Shown here: piece by piece, positions 35,924 to 48,269 of the stretch
Layout of the letters: the number at the start of each line of letters is the position of its first letter
How positions within the stretch are numbered: the stretch's first letter is position 1
NCBI GenBank assembly: GCA_016801845.1
Contig: CM028910.1
Span: forward strand, 13,980,629 to 14,044,628
From: Polydactylus sextarius
Lineage: Eukaryota; Chordata; Actinopteri; Polynemidae
Direction: 5' to 3'
DNA length: 64,000 nucleotides
Notes under the pieces: model-generated
Databases searched by the model: none
What the model was told of the DNA's origin: nothing
Seen by the model: only the letters and a program-made list of their open reading frames with translations
Program-made: the position numbers and the translations under genes

Positions 35924-38900
35924 ATGGCGAAGACTTACGATTACTTGTTTAAACTACTTTTAATCGGCGATTCAGGCGTCGGAAAGACCTGCGTGCTATT
36001 CAGATTTTCAGAAGATGCCTTCAACTCAACGTTTATCTCTACTATAGGTGGGTAAAAGTCGATTTTTATCGGAATAGTCTTGATCAGAGAAGTGGCTCAG
36101 GAGCAGCCCGTCCCGTCGCGCTAAAATGTGTAGCTAACTTTTCTGCTTAGCATACATGTTATACTAGTAGCTAGTCAGGAAGCAGGTACACCGGCTTGTT
36201 AGGGGCTTTTTCCCCAACTGTCAGTGATATTTTTACCACTAGGTATACTTGGAAAGTAATCTTATATTTGGTCCGCACATGTACGTAGCCCACTTTCGGT
36301 TTTACGTGAACATTAGCTACACGTTTTTCAATGACAGCTTGAGCTAACTAGCTACAAAGTCTGTCAGTGAGCTAGCTCATATGACTAGCTGCTTGTACTT
36401 TGCACTCTCAAAGCCAACGTTATCAAAAGTATTAATGAACACGACAGCTATTGTGTGTCTGTGTAACTTTAACTATTGGAGGGATGCTGAGTGAAACAGA
36501 CCATCACATCACCATCAGCGTCTGCTGCTCATAATTTGGATAATTAATGTTTGTTATTTGTCCTCAGGTATTGACTTCAAGATCAGAACAATAGAATTAG
36601 ATGGTAAGAAGATCAAGCTACAGATATGGTAAGAAAGACCCAGCATGTTTTCATTTTTCAACAGTTAAGACTGAAAGACTCAAACATGGACGACAAACGT
36701 TTGCTCTTATCCCCAGTGCTCTGCCCTCATTGTAAACTGGATGGATAGCATTTTATTAACACCTAAACACAACGAACTATAGCTGGTCAAATGATCTCTC
36801 TAAAAGTGTGTAAACAAAAATTGAAAAGTATAGTCATAAAGGTAGGATGCATCATATATACATGGTTGAATTAGAATTAGCTGCATTAATCTTAGGTCGA
36901 TTGACCTTATTTATAAACCGTCAGGTGAATGTGTGTGTGTCTAACCACTGTACAGCTGTATAATAATAGTAACTGTGTGCATGCATGAAACAACATGTGA
37001 TGTTATAATATCACCAGAAGCAAAAATGTAACCCTAATAATTATTGAATACTCATAACAATAGGATCCTGGTAACTTCTATAGATGAGCTGTTGGATTAA
37101 GCCTATCATACCTTTAAGGCTGGTTGATATCTGGTTTTATAAATTACTATATTATAATAAGCACAATGTTGTGGTTAAAAAAGGCATGGTTAAGGTTTCC
37201 TGTGCTAACTGTGTACCATTTTTGTGTCTTTCTTTGACATTACCTACCACTTCCTGATTTTTCTTCCACTTAATAAACATAATATACTCGCACTTATTTG
37301 TAAATATGAAGTGTTATGGAACCTTGTATACCAGTTTATTGTTAGTGCAATGGTGTAATGGTGTAATAGGAACTTGCTTATTTGTTTTATTTAAAGTAAG
37401 TAATTAGGGTTAACATGTTTCCTGCAAAATGAATAGAGCACTAGTCTGTGTTATGTATTACCTCTGGAACAGGATTAAAACATTGTGACTTAAAACTGTC
37501 ATATCTATAAATTTATGTTTTGTTTTTCATTACTTGCTGAAGGAAAAATAAGTCATTACAACTTGTGGTTTAGAGTGTAGTTTGCTTTCTTGACCAATAA
37601 CATCTGTGGTCTCTCCCTATATATGACAGGTAAAAAAAAAAAAAAAAGAAACGCTGGCTGTTAGATGTAGCAGTGACTAGTTTGTTGTCAGACTCTCCAC
37701 AACAACAAAAGGACAGTGTGGCTTCTGCAAAGTTGTCACAAACAAGGAAATGCTTGTCTTTTGTGTGCAGGGACACAGCAGGACAGGAGAGATTCAGGAC
37801 CATCACAACAGCCTACTACAGAGGAGCCATGGTAAATTGCACCCTCAAACTTGCAACTGATTAAAATAGTAGAAATCATCTGAGTCTGTAGTGGTCATTT
37901 TAGGTGTGAGCACTTCTTCACATCTCTACCACGACCACACCCCTCAATGTTAATTTCATACACACGTGGTAACTCATTGGTGAGCTTGGTGCTTTGTTGT
38001 TGCGTTTTTTTTAGCCTCCTCTTTTAATTCAGGTTTAACTGGATGCTTGTGTTTGTAGTTTTTACCTCAGAGATATGATTGATTGTTGTTGCCTTTAGTG
38101 TCAAATGCCATGTTCTCACTTGAGACTTCAATCATGTGCTCTATCCCTAACAAATGATGACATGACACAGCAGAAAATCATATTAGATGCTTCGTTACAA
38201 GTCTCTATGACCTAATGAGGATTCATAAGAAATGACTTGTTGTGCAGCTTATCAGCTGCAGTTTTCTTAACTTGTCTCCTCTTTGAACTCTCTAGGGCAT
38301 CATGTTAGTCTATGACATTACCAACGAGAAGTCCTTTGACAACATCAAGAACTGGATACGGAATATAGAAGAGGTAAAATACTTTACCTTAAATGTTAAA
38401 TGTGTCTAGGTGTATGTGCAAATGTTGCAAAGAGCGAAATGTTATGTATAAATCTAACATGTTTTATTACCGTTAGTGTTCCGGTTTGTTCACCATGATA
38501 ATTTATGGTCCACAGCATGCCTCAGCAGACGTGGAGAGGATGGTCCTTGGGAACAAATGTGATGTCAATGACAAGCGACAGGTGTCCAAAGACAGAGGAG
38601 AGAAGGTGGGATGATGATGATTTTTATTTATTTATTTATTTTTACAAACAAGTTCCTTGAGAACTTGATTAAAAATCACTGAAACCCTGCTTTCTTAAAG
38701 TAAACTTCACTTACTTCTGTCTGTTCCCATGCTCACAGCTGGCGCTGGAGTACGGCATTAAGTTTATGGAGACCAGTGCAAAGGCAAACATCAACGTTGA
38801 GAATGTGAGTTCATATTTCTTTCTGCTATTATTGACAGTTAGAATTATTGTTACTAAGAACTAGTTATCTTTGTCTGCACGATTACCAAAAATAGAATCT

Positions 38901-39543
38901 GAATAATCCATTGAACAGAAGGGATTAGTTTCAGTATGTTTGTATAACAATTGAAGTATAGACTCCACAGTGGCTACAGACCATAAACCGGTAGAGAAAA
39001 AATGAACTCAGTGTAGAATTGGAGCAGAACAATGTATTTCTTCTCAATCTTTTTAAAATGTTTTTAAAATGGTCTTGCGGTCCACATATAATGTATTTAC
39101 CATGTTAAAGTATAACGTTTTAACCACATTTTAATAGTAACGTCGTGATTTTTTCACTGTAAACCCAAAGATTATGATCTTGTCAACAGCAAGAAATAAT
39201 GAAATGGCTTCTTGTTTTGTTGCTTTACTATAAACCCACAAAACCTCTGGCCCACATAGACATTACTATGGTTTCATTTCCTTACCTGTTTTTGTCTGCA
39301 GGCCTTCTTAACCCTTGCAAGAGACATCAAAGCAAAAATGGACAAGAAGCTGGTAAGAAAGTCAAAAACTTGCAGTTTTGGATGTGTGTGGTGTCACATG
39401 CTGACCTTTTTGTTAGTCTTATACTTGTGGTTTCTTGGCTGTGTGTATTTTAGGAGGGCAACAACCCACAGGGCAGCAGTCAAGGCGTAAAGATTACAGA
39501 ACAGCCCAAGAAGAGCAGTTTCTTTCGCTGCACGCTCCTGTGA
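35924..39543 (+). CDS. rab8a: Rab8a small GTPase
   Basis: Rab8 controls traffic from the Golgi and recycling endosomes to the plasma membrane and the primary cilium. Eight exons: 35924-36047, 36568-36628, 37771-37831, 38296-38373, 38516-38605, 38739-38804, 39302-39352, 39454-39543; 206 aa. Visible: N-terminus MAKTYDYLFKLLLIGDSGVG, P-loop GDSGVGKT (15-22), switch I with FISTIG (about 37-42), switch II DTAGQE (63-68), NKCD (121-124), ETSAK (149-153). Thr72, the LRRK2 target in mammals, is kept. The end FFRCTLL is a CxxL prenylation box. The tail GSSQGVKIT resembles RAB8A and not RAB8B, and the neighbours tpm4 and hsh2d agree. All splice sites are GT-AG and the frame is intact. Confidence 0.96.
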
Positions 39544-41340
39544 GGAGACAGGAGTGTCGGCATCCACCATCGCCTTAACCGTTTCCCTCACTGGACAGAA
39601 CTGGACAGAGGACACTCTGATCTCTCTCCTTTATCCTCTTCCATTTGTCTTCCTCTACCTATTTCTGGTTTGTCCGGTCTTTACAGATAAACACTGGACA
39701 AACGGAATCAAATGTTAATTGCTCCCTTGGTTTACCAGTCTTCCCATGGCACCTGTGGATCTAATTACTGTGGCCTCTGTTACATGTGGAATCTTTTACA
39801 GTTGCTCCTTAAGATCTGTGGTTTCAACTTAATTCCTTAAATTTTTATTGACTTTTAAAGATGGCCTCCTTGTGAGACACTATGAGTGATCAAACTCCTT
39901 TTCTAAGTAACTTTTCCTCGCCTTCAAGTTAGCATCTTACAATAATGTTTGATGCCTTGGATGTGTTTTTCACCTGTTGTCACTCGATGAAGTCTTATTT
40001 ATTCAGTCCTTATCTCTAAAAGTAGCACAAATTATACTTTCACAATATGCTTACTAGTCCGGTGGGCCTTCTAATTTTTATATACTTAATCTGTTAAATA
40101 ACGCGACCTACTGTATGTCTCCAAGTTGATCAGAGAACAATCTCTTCCCTCTTGAGTGCAGTTTTTTATTTTTATTTTTTTTTTTCTTCCAGCTATCGTC
40201 TCGCTGGCCTAAATGTCTATTTATCCACATCAGGTAAAAGCATTGTGTAAGTGTATATCATTGATTATGATTCACTATAAGAAACAGCAGTGCCAGTGCA
40301 TTTTCCTTATATCAACATTGGAGTTTACATGTCCTCTGTCCAACTTTTTCTTCTCATGTATTTCTGTGGATTTCTTAGGCTGAAACATTCCATTCATTCC
40401 TCTTGTGAACACTTTGATGTGCAATGTAGTGTGTGTAGAGTCCAGATTTTCTCCTTAAGTATTCATGATTTGCAGTAGGGCTGGACTCTTGACCACAAAT
40501 GCGTTTTAAGGGCACGCAGATTTCTTTTCTCGTTGCTCTCGTCATTTTGGATATCGCGACTTATTGTAAGGAAAAACGAGATGCATTTAGGATTGAGGAA
40601 GACAATTATATGATGCACTTCTGCAGGTACTGGCAGTACCTGACTCCTAACACCTGGAGGCAATGTAGTCTCACCGCAGTTGGCACAGAAGGAATTACAG
40701 AGATAATTAAATCATTGTTTTATGTGTTCAGTGCTTCTTCCAGTTGTCTGTTCCGATGGGATAACATGTATACAAAGTTTTTCCTTGGCCTTTGATAGGG
40801 GCTGTGCTGTAGCAGTATTTATGGAGTGAAACAAAAACATAGCACCAAATGACAAAGTGCCCTTTTATGTTTGATATACCGATAATGCACTTTTCCGTTG
40901 TTCTTTTCTGTAACAAAAGAAAAGTTCTTAACATTTGTTGACTTTGTTTTTTTTTTTTTTTGCAAGTCTTAACTGAGTAAAGAACATTCATGCACAAATA
41001 TTTCCTGTATAATCCCTGTCTGGGATTCCTGAAAACATCTGAGCACTGACATGGCCTTTTATTTAAAGATGTTTTCCACCTTTACAACATTCCCATTTGT
41101 TATATTTCTACCAGCTTTTAATGCTTTTGCATTCCAACTGATGCTTTTGGGAGCCCCAGATGTCCCACTACCCTTTATTTACCCTTTTCCCCCTCCACCT
41201 CTTTGCCTTCCCTTCTGTCACCTCTTTACAAATATCCCATGTTTTCTTTTAGCCCAGTATCATGGCCGTCTCAACTATGCATCCTGGGCTTATAGAAAAC
41301 CTTAGAAATAAAAAAAAAAAAAAAAAAAAAAAAAAGCTTT
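39544..41340 (+). other. rab8a: rab8a 3' UTR region
   Basis: AT-rich non-coding sequence after the stop. A candidate signal AATAAA at 41307-41312 runs directly into an A tract of about 25 bases. The true end could be earlier or later; further AATAAA copies occur up to about 42290. Confidence 0.45.
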
Positions 41341-42987
41341 GCACATTTAACTGAACAAGCTTTATTTGAGATTTAAAGAAAATTGCATAGGATCCTTACT
41401 GTTTTATTTTCTGCTGTCACTCCAAGTCCTGTTGTTATTGCTTGGGTTCTTTTAAACTGTTCATGTTTTTACAGTGAGAACAAATCATTTCTAGTTCTCC
41501 TGAATTGAGCCTGCACTTGTTTAAATTAACCCATTAATTGAAATTTAAATGGTTTGATGGAGGCGAGTCAAACGTTTCAGTGTTGCCTTTTGGTTAAATT
41601 AGCATTTCTAAATCTATTCAAGTCATTTGTACTTCTCTCCCATTTAAAAACTGCCAGTACTCAGTCAACATATCTTTAGCAGTCCTTGACTAAATTTGGA
41701 TTTGATCGCTGATTATTTATGGTTTTCATGGGGAATAATTAAAAATAATTCAGCAATTGTAAATAGGATCTACAATGATTGTACTGAAGTTTCATAAATC
41801 TTTTGATCTACACCTTTTGTAGATAAGTGTACTTTTGATGATTTATTAAAGATGAGATTGTTTAAAAAAAAAAAAAAAAAAACCCAAACATTTAGTCAGC
41901 TTATTTCCATCATTTATCATTGGAGTTTCATGTGTATTAAAAATGTAATGATGATATCAGGGAGCTTAATTAAGTGTTAAGTGTTTTCTTAATGTTTTAT
42001 TTTTTTTATTATTATTTTTTTTAAATTTACTTTTAATCAAAATGTAAGTGAGCAGATTTGCAACTTTTCATTTAAAAACCACTTTATATGAACATTAAAA
42101 AAGTTTTGCAGAAGGACTTTGTGAAGGATCATGTACTAAATGAAGAGTTCAGATAAAAAAAAATATGGTTAAAAAGTTTAATGTTTTGTTTGTTTGTTTT
42201 TAAGTTGAGTTAGTGAATCTGAACAATGGAAATGATAAAATAAAATGTCTATATATCATATAACAATGAAAATCTGCAATAAATTAAGATTTCAGCTCAG
42301 TTTAACCTCAGGATTAATTTTCTTTTAGTTGGTTTACCTCTAATATATTTATCTTTCAATGCTAAAACTAGGGGCATTGAATAAACATCCAAGATTTGTG
42401 GGTTGACATCAAGATGAGTCAGGTGAGTAGTCATATGCGTGTTTTCCTAGATTAGTATTGAGATGCAGTTCATGTCCAACAAATCTTTAGAATAGAGAAA
42501 GTGTTTTTATTATTTAACTTTCTGTGTGACTACTCCGTACAGAAATAATCTTACCATACAGAGTCGTATCCGGTCCTTCATAGACTCCTATGTTTCTATC
42601 TGCATTTTGAGCTTTGTCCCATAATTTGTAAATGTGTGCAGGTTTTCAGGTTGAGTACAAATTCAGACGAGGTGGTTCAGGGATAAAAACGCCTCTTCAA
42701 ATTAAACACATTCTTCTCACGAATTTCCTTACAGTCAAAGTGTGTTTACTGCTTATGGTAACTGTTCCAACGACTCACACACAACTTACAAATTGCTTTA
42801 CAGTGCACATATTTCTCATTATATCTATTCTCCAGGGCTGCCTGCACTGTAATACCACTGTAACTCTGCACAGTGCCCGGTGCTCTTTCCAAGGGAAAGA
42901 GATTCTGCACAGAACCTGCTCTTACCAACAACTGACACCACAATGTGTCAAACCAAAACCAGTCACCTATAGTAAAGTTTAAAATAG

Positions 42988-43049
<62 letters not shown>

Positions 43050-43750
43050 TGTTTGTTTGTGAGCAGTCTGTGTGAAAATAGAGAAGGGCTAAAAACACAT
43101 TTTCATTGGAGGTCACCACTTCTGCTTCACACAATGATGTAGAGTGGAAACATACCAGAAAGACTTTGACCTTTATTTAAGTATTTTTCATTTACACAAT
43201 CGTCGTGTGGGAGGAAAATGTTCTGAGTCGATAAAGTGACCTTTTCATAGAATTTTATTGAACCGTTAATATATTGTGACACCAAAGACCATGAACCTGA
43301 TCATTAAGATAGTTCCTGTGTTTGAGGTTCCTTTTTTGATGAAAACAGCAGATGGAAGTCAGATGTGCCATTGTGCCTGTACAAACTCTGACAGACGCCA
43401 TTCAGAGTTAAAGAGCAGCTCTTTCCGCTGACAGATAACTCATTATTCTGGGTCACTCATTACAGTGTTTCCATATGTATCATAATACAGACTTGTTCCT
43501 CTTGTCTACAGACTTTCTAGACAGATGGCACACCAAGAAACTTTAATTACTCTCACTAAATTATGACCACACCCACCTGACTGATGCATGACTGATAAAA
43601 TATGATGTTTTACGTCTAAGAATAGCAGCATTAAAGCGTCTTATTTCCTCTGAAACTAAACTGTCTCATAGATATTCTGGACATAGAGAGGATAGCTGGA
43701 TGATTGTGTACCTGGGTGTATACCTGTTCCTTTTTGGATGTTGTTCTTTA
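41341..43750. other. Spacer between rab8a and hsh2d
   Basis: AT-rich, no exon seen. Contains A runs (near 41862) and a GT microsatellite at about 42989-43046. A 116-codon open frame at 42632-42982 has no family signature. Confidence 0.55.
42989..43046. repeat. GT microsatellite, about 28 units
   Basis: Nearly uninterrupted GT run between rab8a and hsh2d. Confidence 0.93.
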
Positions 43751-43789
43751 AAAATGCATGGGGCGGTGTGTTAGTTACCTCTTGGCTCA

Positions 43790-43870
43790 GGTTTAGGCTC
43801 CGCCCCCAGACAGGTGTTTCCTGGTGAGTGTGCTGTTCTGTGTCATTTCATGTTGTAGCTGCAAGACAAG
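43790..43870 (+). promoter_or_regulatory. hsh2d: hsh2d promoter and non-coding first exon
   Basis: CTCCGCCCCC (GC box, about 43798) precedes a short segment ending GACAAG with a strong donor GTGAGT at 43871. It splices well to the acceptor at 44281. An in-frame TAG (43856-43858) closes the frame, so this exon is non-coding and the start is in the next exon. Start site unknown. Confidence 0.4.
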
Positions 43871-44314
43871 GTGAGTAATCTTTTCTGTGAGCTCGGTTTC
43901 ATGTAGAGATTATCATGATTTATTGCTTTTTTTTTCTTTTAATTTTTTTACAAAACCAGTGTCACAGAATATGAAGTAGTTTTTAGGAATTAGCTTCATG
44001 TTTCAACATATAGAAAAAAAAACTATCATTTTTTTTTAGATCAAAGACTAAGATTGAACACTATTTTCAGTTTCTCTTAGTGGAGAGGTAGAGGAACAAT
44101 GTTGTCACAGAGCTGACTTCACCTCACAGAGGAATCATTGGCATTTGAATACATAATCCGCAAAGGTATCCATGGCACATCAGCCTGAGAGCAGGAACTT
44201 ATTTACTGTCAATAATGAGTACTTTATGTATATACTCTGTATTTTGTATGGGCCGCTGAGCTGTAAATTATTTCTTTGCAGGTTTCAAGAATAAATGAAC
44301 TGTTTTCCAGGATC

Positions 44315-46792
44315 ATGGAGTGTGGTCAGTCATTAAAAGGACAACATGATGCTGTCACTTGGTTCACAGAGTCCCAGCTCCGCTCTGTGATCAGGAATGG
44401 CGTAGTACCTGAATGGTTTCATGGGATCATTTCCAGGAAGTAAGAGGAGTGTGACATTGTTTTATTTTTTATGTCAACAAACTCTGTCTTGTTAGATGTG
44501 TTGATATATCTACATGATATTTATCCGAAGTTAGTAATAGTAAGACATCTCATATATGGTACTAAACAGTAAAAGGCAACTAAGGTCTAAATAAAAAAAC
44601 TTTTAAATAAGCGACCCCACATGTAAAAATAGCCTTAAAGTGACAGTAAGAAAAAAAACACTCAAACAAACATGAAGCCATTCATGTCACAAGGGAAATG
44701 TTTGACTTATTATTCATCTCATGACTTATTAACTTCTCATAGAAATATGTGCCTCCTCCATCCCGCTTAGTTACTTGATGTGTCATTGAAGTCTCCTAAA
44801 GCAATGGCCTTTAACCTTGTTTTTATACCAGAATATTTATACCATTAAGAAAAAATGTCCTCCACATGCAGAGTACTTACCTACATCTTTGTATAATTGA
44901 TCATTTATGTGGATTATGGAGTCACTTCATTGTCCTTTTTTTTTTTTTTTTTCCATCAGGTTACTTTTCTGACAAGACCGTAATTAAGTGTTTATTCGAT
45001 GATTGTAGTGAATAGATGAGAGTGTGGAATGTGTTGAAAGTTACGCTGTATCCGATAAATATCAAAACAACACATTTCCACAATGATATCAAAGAAAACT
45101 CATTCATCAATCATTTACATATGATATCACTTCTGGAAAATGTCCACGTATTTTCCAGATAAAAGTTCATGTATGAAAGGGCTTTTGTCTGTGGTAATAC
45201 GAGTGTATTAAATATATTTGTAGGATTGCAGAGGAACTGCTCATGCCCAAACCCCCTGGATACTTCCTCATCCGAGTCAGTGAAACCAGAATAGGTTACA
45301 CTCTCTCTTATCGGTGAGTTTTTATTTGATTAAAGAAGCTTTGTGTTTATTTTTTTACACGCTCCGTCAAAGTCATCTCTGTTTCACTCTTGTGCGACCC
45401 CTCAGTGCTGATGACCGCTGCAGACATTTCATGATCGATGCATTGGAGGACGGTCATTACATCATTTTAGGAGAGAACCTGCGTCACCGGTCTCTGCAGG
45501 ACCTTGTGGACTTCCATCGTAGAACTCCAATCATGCCTTACACTGAGGTGCTGACTATCCCTTGTGGACAGGTGAGAAAATAAGTGTGTAAGATGTCTGT
45601 GTACATGCCTCAAAAGTTTTTTTTTTTTGGTGTTCATAGGTTACATGGAACAGGTTGTATAGTTTTAAAATATACTCACCATTTAGCTTCATAGATATTT
45701 TTTTAGTCTAAAGTGAACACTACCCTACTGTGCATGCAGTCTTCTTTACTTTGTGACACCACAATATTTGCCTATTTTCACATCACTGGTAAATTATGCA
45801 AAAAGAAAAAATAAATAGAAAAACGTCATGTCCTTTCTCTTTCTCTCTGTCTTTACACAAGTCCTCAGATGACAAGACAGACTACGCAGAACTTCTGTTC
45901 CCCCAAAGGAATCCAAAACCGAACGCCAGTTTGCCACCAAACAACTCCCAGCAACACAACAGAAGTCGCCTGGTATCACATGAGGAGATGGCGCCACCTG
46001 CTCTTCCTTTTCGACCAAACAACCTCATTGGCCATGCAGTCCCACCTCCAAGCAGCCAGCCAAACAGACTTTACCCGAGTTTAAATCAAGAATTTTCACA
46101 CATGACCACCCCACTTCCAGCCCCGGTAGTAGTTAGATGTTCTTCATATGTTTGAAATAAAATAAGTCTAATTTAATTGAATTTAGATTGATAATTAACA
46201 AAGTTCTAGTCCCACATTGCTTATTTAGTCATTACTATTTCATAATCATGAAATATATCTAACATTCAATTGCAAGTCCTGTTGTTTTCTAACAAATTTC
46301 TGTGTTTTATGTCCCATGTTTATCAAGCCTGTGCCATTGAGCAGGAAGAGAAATACAACCGGCAACCCTCCATCCACGCAGCCTCCTGAGGTCCCTGCTC
46401 GGAATTGTGTGCCCCTACCGAAGCCGAATCAAGCTTGTACCAGGACGGTGTCTGCGCCACAAAATCCCTCCACAACCTCAGGAACCGAGTCCACACTTGG
46501 CAGCAATGCCCAGGCAGCAAGGAACCAGGAAGGGAAGCCGTCGGTGGTCAGCAACCTGAAGAACCTTAAGAAGAAATTCTACAAGAAGAGAAGTACATCA
46601 CAGGAGAATATGTACACAGAGATTAACATGGAGGGAAGTGAGGAGACGGAGTACCAGGTGATCACAGGGGAACAGGCCAGTGATGATGCAGCATTTTCCT
46701 TCTCCCAACCTGATGTGAAGCTGACTGACAGAACTTTACCTCTAGAGTATCTGCCACCTCCTCCTTTTGCCCCAGGCTACTGCTCCCCTTGA
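44315..46792 (+). CDS. hsh2d: Haematopoietic SH2 domain-containing adaptor
   Basis: HSH2D is a cytosolic adaptor of blood cells that binds phosphotyrosine and modulates survival and receptor signals. CDS exons: 44315-44439, 45224-45313, 45406-45571, 45862-46125, 46328-46792; 369 aa (human about 352). The SH2 domain spans about residues 34-125: EWFHGIISRK, GYFLIRVSE (Arg59 is the phosphotyrosine-binding arginine), GYTLSYR, HFMIDALEDG and LVDFHRRTPI. The C-terminus LPPPPFAPGYCSP matches the conserved HSH2D end, which fixes the identity. The linker has a PEVPAR proline motif, a basic KNLKKKFYKKR segment and three YxxL/I sites (YAEL 135, YTEI 311, YQVI 324). Synteny TPM4-RAB8A-HSH2D agrees with human chromosome 19. 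All splice sites are canonical. Confidence 0.93.
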
Positions 46793-47120
46793 AAATAATA
46801 TATATGTGGAGTGATCACTCTCTTGTGGATTGCCTTAAACTATATCACTGACTCAAGCCAAACAAGGTGTATAATGTGCATTTGGGTGTAAGCACAAAAG
46901 CAACATAAAAAGAAAAGGGAGCAGTAGTGTGCACTCTAAATAATAAAAACCCCTGAAAGGTTTAATAATGCACAGCCACAGTCACAGTATCATATGGGTG
47001 TTGCAGGACGTATCTTAATAGGAAGCAATGAAATCTATGATGAATGTTTTCCAACTTCACAATGACAACAACACTCCAGGAAGTAATGCATAATAAATGA
47101 TAATAAAAACAACTAATTTT
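46793..47120 (+). other. hsh2d: hsh2d 3' UTR
   Basis: Non-coding sequence after the stop, with candidate poly(A) signals at 46942-46947 and near 47093. Confidence 0.45.
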
Positions 47121-47625
47121 TTATAAATTGCATTAAACAGCTGTTCATTTGTGATATCTATTCATACTGATAACTCCTGAATGCTTTATTTTTTATTAAT
47201 TTGTTTTATTTTTTTCAACATGGACAATGCTGATAAACAATTGTTACAAAAGAAGAAGTAATGAAACAAATGTAAACCATGTAATCCTCTGGTTTGACTT
47301 CTGAAAATGAATGAATCGTTATGGCTTTTTTCTGCAGTGTAACAAAGCATGAGAAGGCTGCAAGAGGAAGTTTTATGAAGTGTATGAAAATCAGAAATGA
47401 CACAGTTAATGTCAGCTGCTTTGAATGCAGAACATATGTGCAGTGACACGAGATACAGATCTGTTATCGGTAACATAGCAGGGAAGTTGGAAGACAGAGA
47501 AAATGTAGATTCTGGTCAAACTTGTTTGACATGTACAAACACATATGTTAGTCAATTACACTTTTACACAGCTTATACACAGAGTGGTATGTGTCCCTAT
47601 ATGTATCATTTCATTGTTACTGGAA

Positions 47626-47660
47626 ATGCCTGTGTCTTTTGTGTCAAAAGACACAGGCAT
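47626..47660. repeat. Perfect short hairpin, 16-bp stem
   Basis: ATGCCTGTGTCTTTTG, loop TGT, then its exact reverse complement. No gene around it. The three-base loop is too tight for a typical microRNA precursor. Confidence 0.9.
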
Positions 47661-47867
47661 CTGTCAAAAATCTGTCTTCTTCAGTTCATGGATAAACTCA
47701 GAATTTTTTTTTTGACCTCCTTTCTGGATTACCCCCCTGGACAGAGGTGACAGAGGTGCTGACAAAAGTCTGGTAAAACATAACAGAAGATTGAATTAAA
47801 AAAAGAAAAACACTAAGACAATTTCTCACAAAGATGAACATTGCTGGTGGCTCCTCCTCCATTTCTT

Positions 47868-47930
47868 ACAGAATCAGAATCAACTTTTTTGGCCAAGTGT
47901 GTGAACACATACAAGGAATTTTGCTATGGT
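47868..47930 (+). repeat. Dispersed fish repeat, 'AGAATCAGAATCAACTTT...ACAAGGAATTT' type
   Basis: AGAATCAGAATCAAC followed by TTGGCCAAGTGTGTG and ACATACAAGGAATTT is a very common short fish repeat. A second, shorter copy of its right end (CACATACAAGGAATTTGAC) lies at about 56657. The parent element is not known to me. Confidence 0.55.
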
Positions 47931-48269
47931 TCTTTTCCTTTGTTCTAATGTAATTTAAACAACCTTTGAAAAAGGTTGTGAACTTTAGGTTTGTTTTTAT
48001 AACAATGCAACATATTCAGTAATCAGTAGTTTTTATCTTTTATTATCAACAATCATTTAATGTGTGTTTCCTGATTTTAATTTTCATATATATTATTAAA
48101 TAACTGGACCAAAAGTGACGCAATGGCGACACCTGCTGGTGTCTCACACTCTCACATTTAAAAATGAAATATTAACATCACAATGACCATCAGTTGTACA
48201 CAGGAAATATTATATATATCCTATACCCAGCCAAGGGTCTTGACTTGTCTGTCTTGACTGGCAGTTAAG

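Noticed and set aside
42632..42982. 116-codon open frame upstream of hsh2d
   Set aside because: No similarity to any family I know and no promoter or splice support; not joined to hsh2d, whose upstream frame is closed by TAG.
47626..47660. Hairpin as a microRNA precursor
   Set aside because: The stem is only 16 bp and the loop three bases; precursors need about 22 bp or more and a larger loop.
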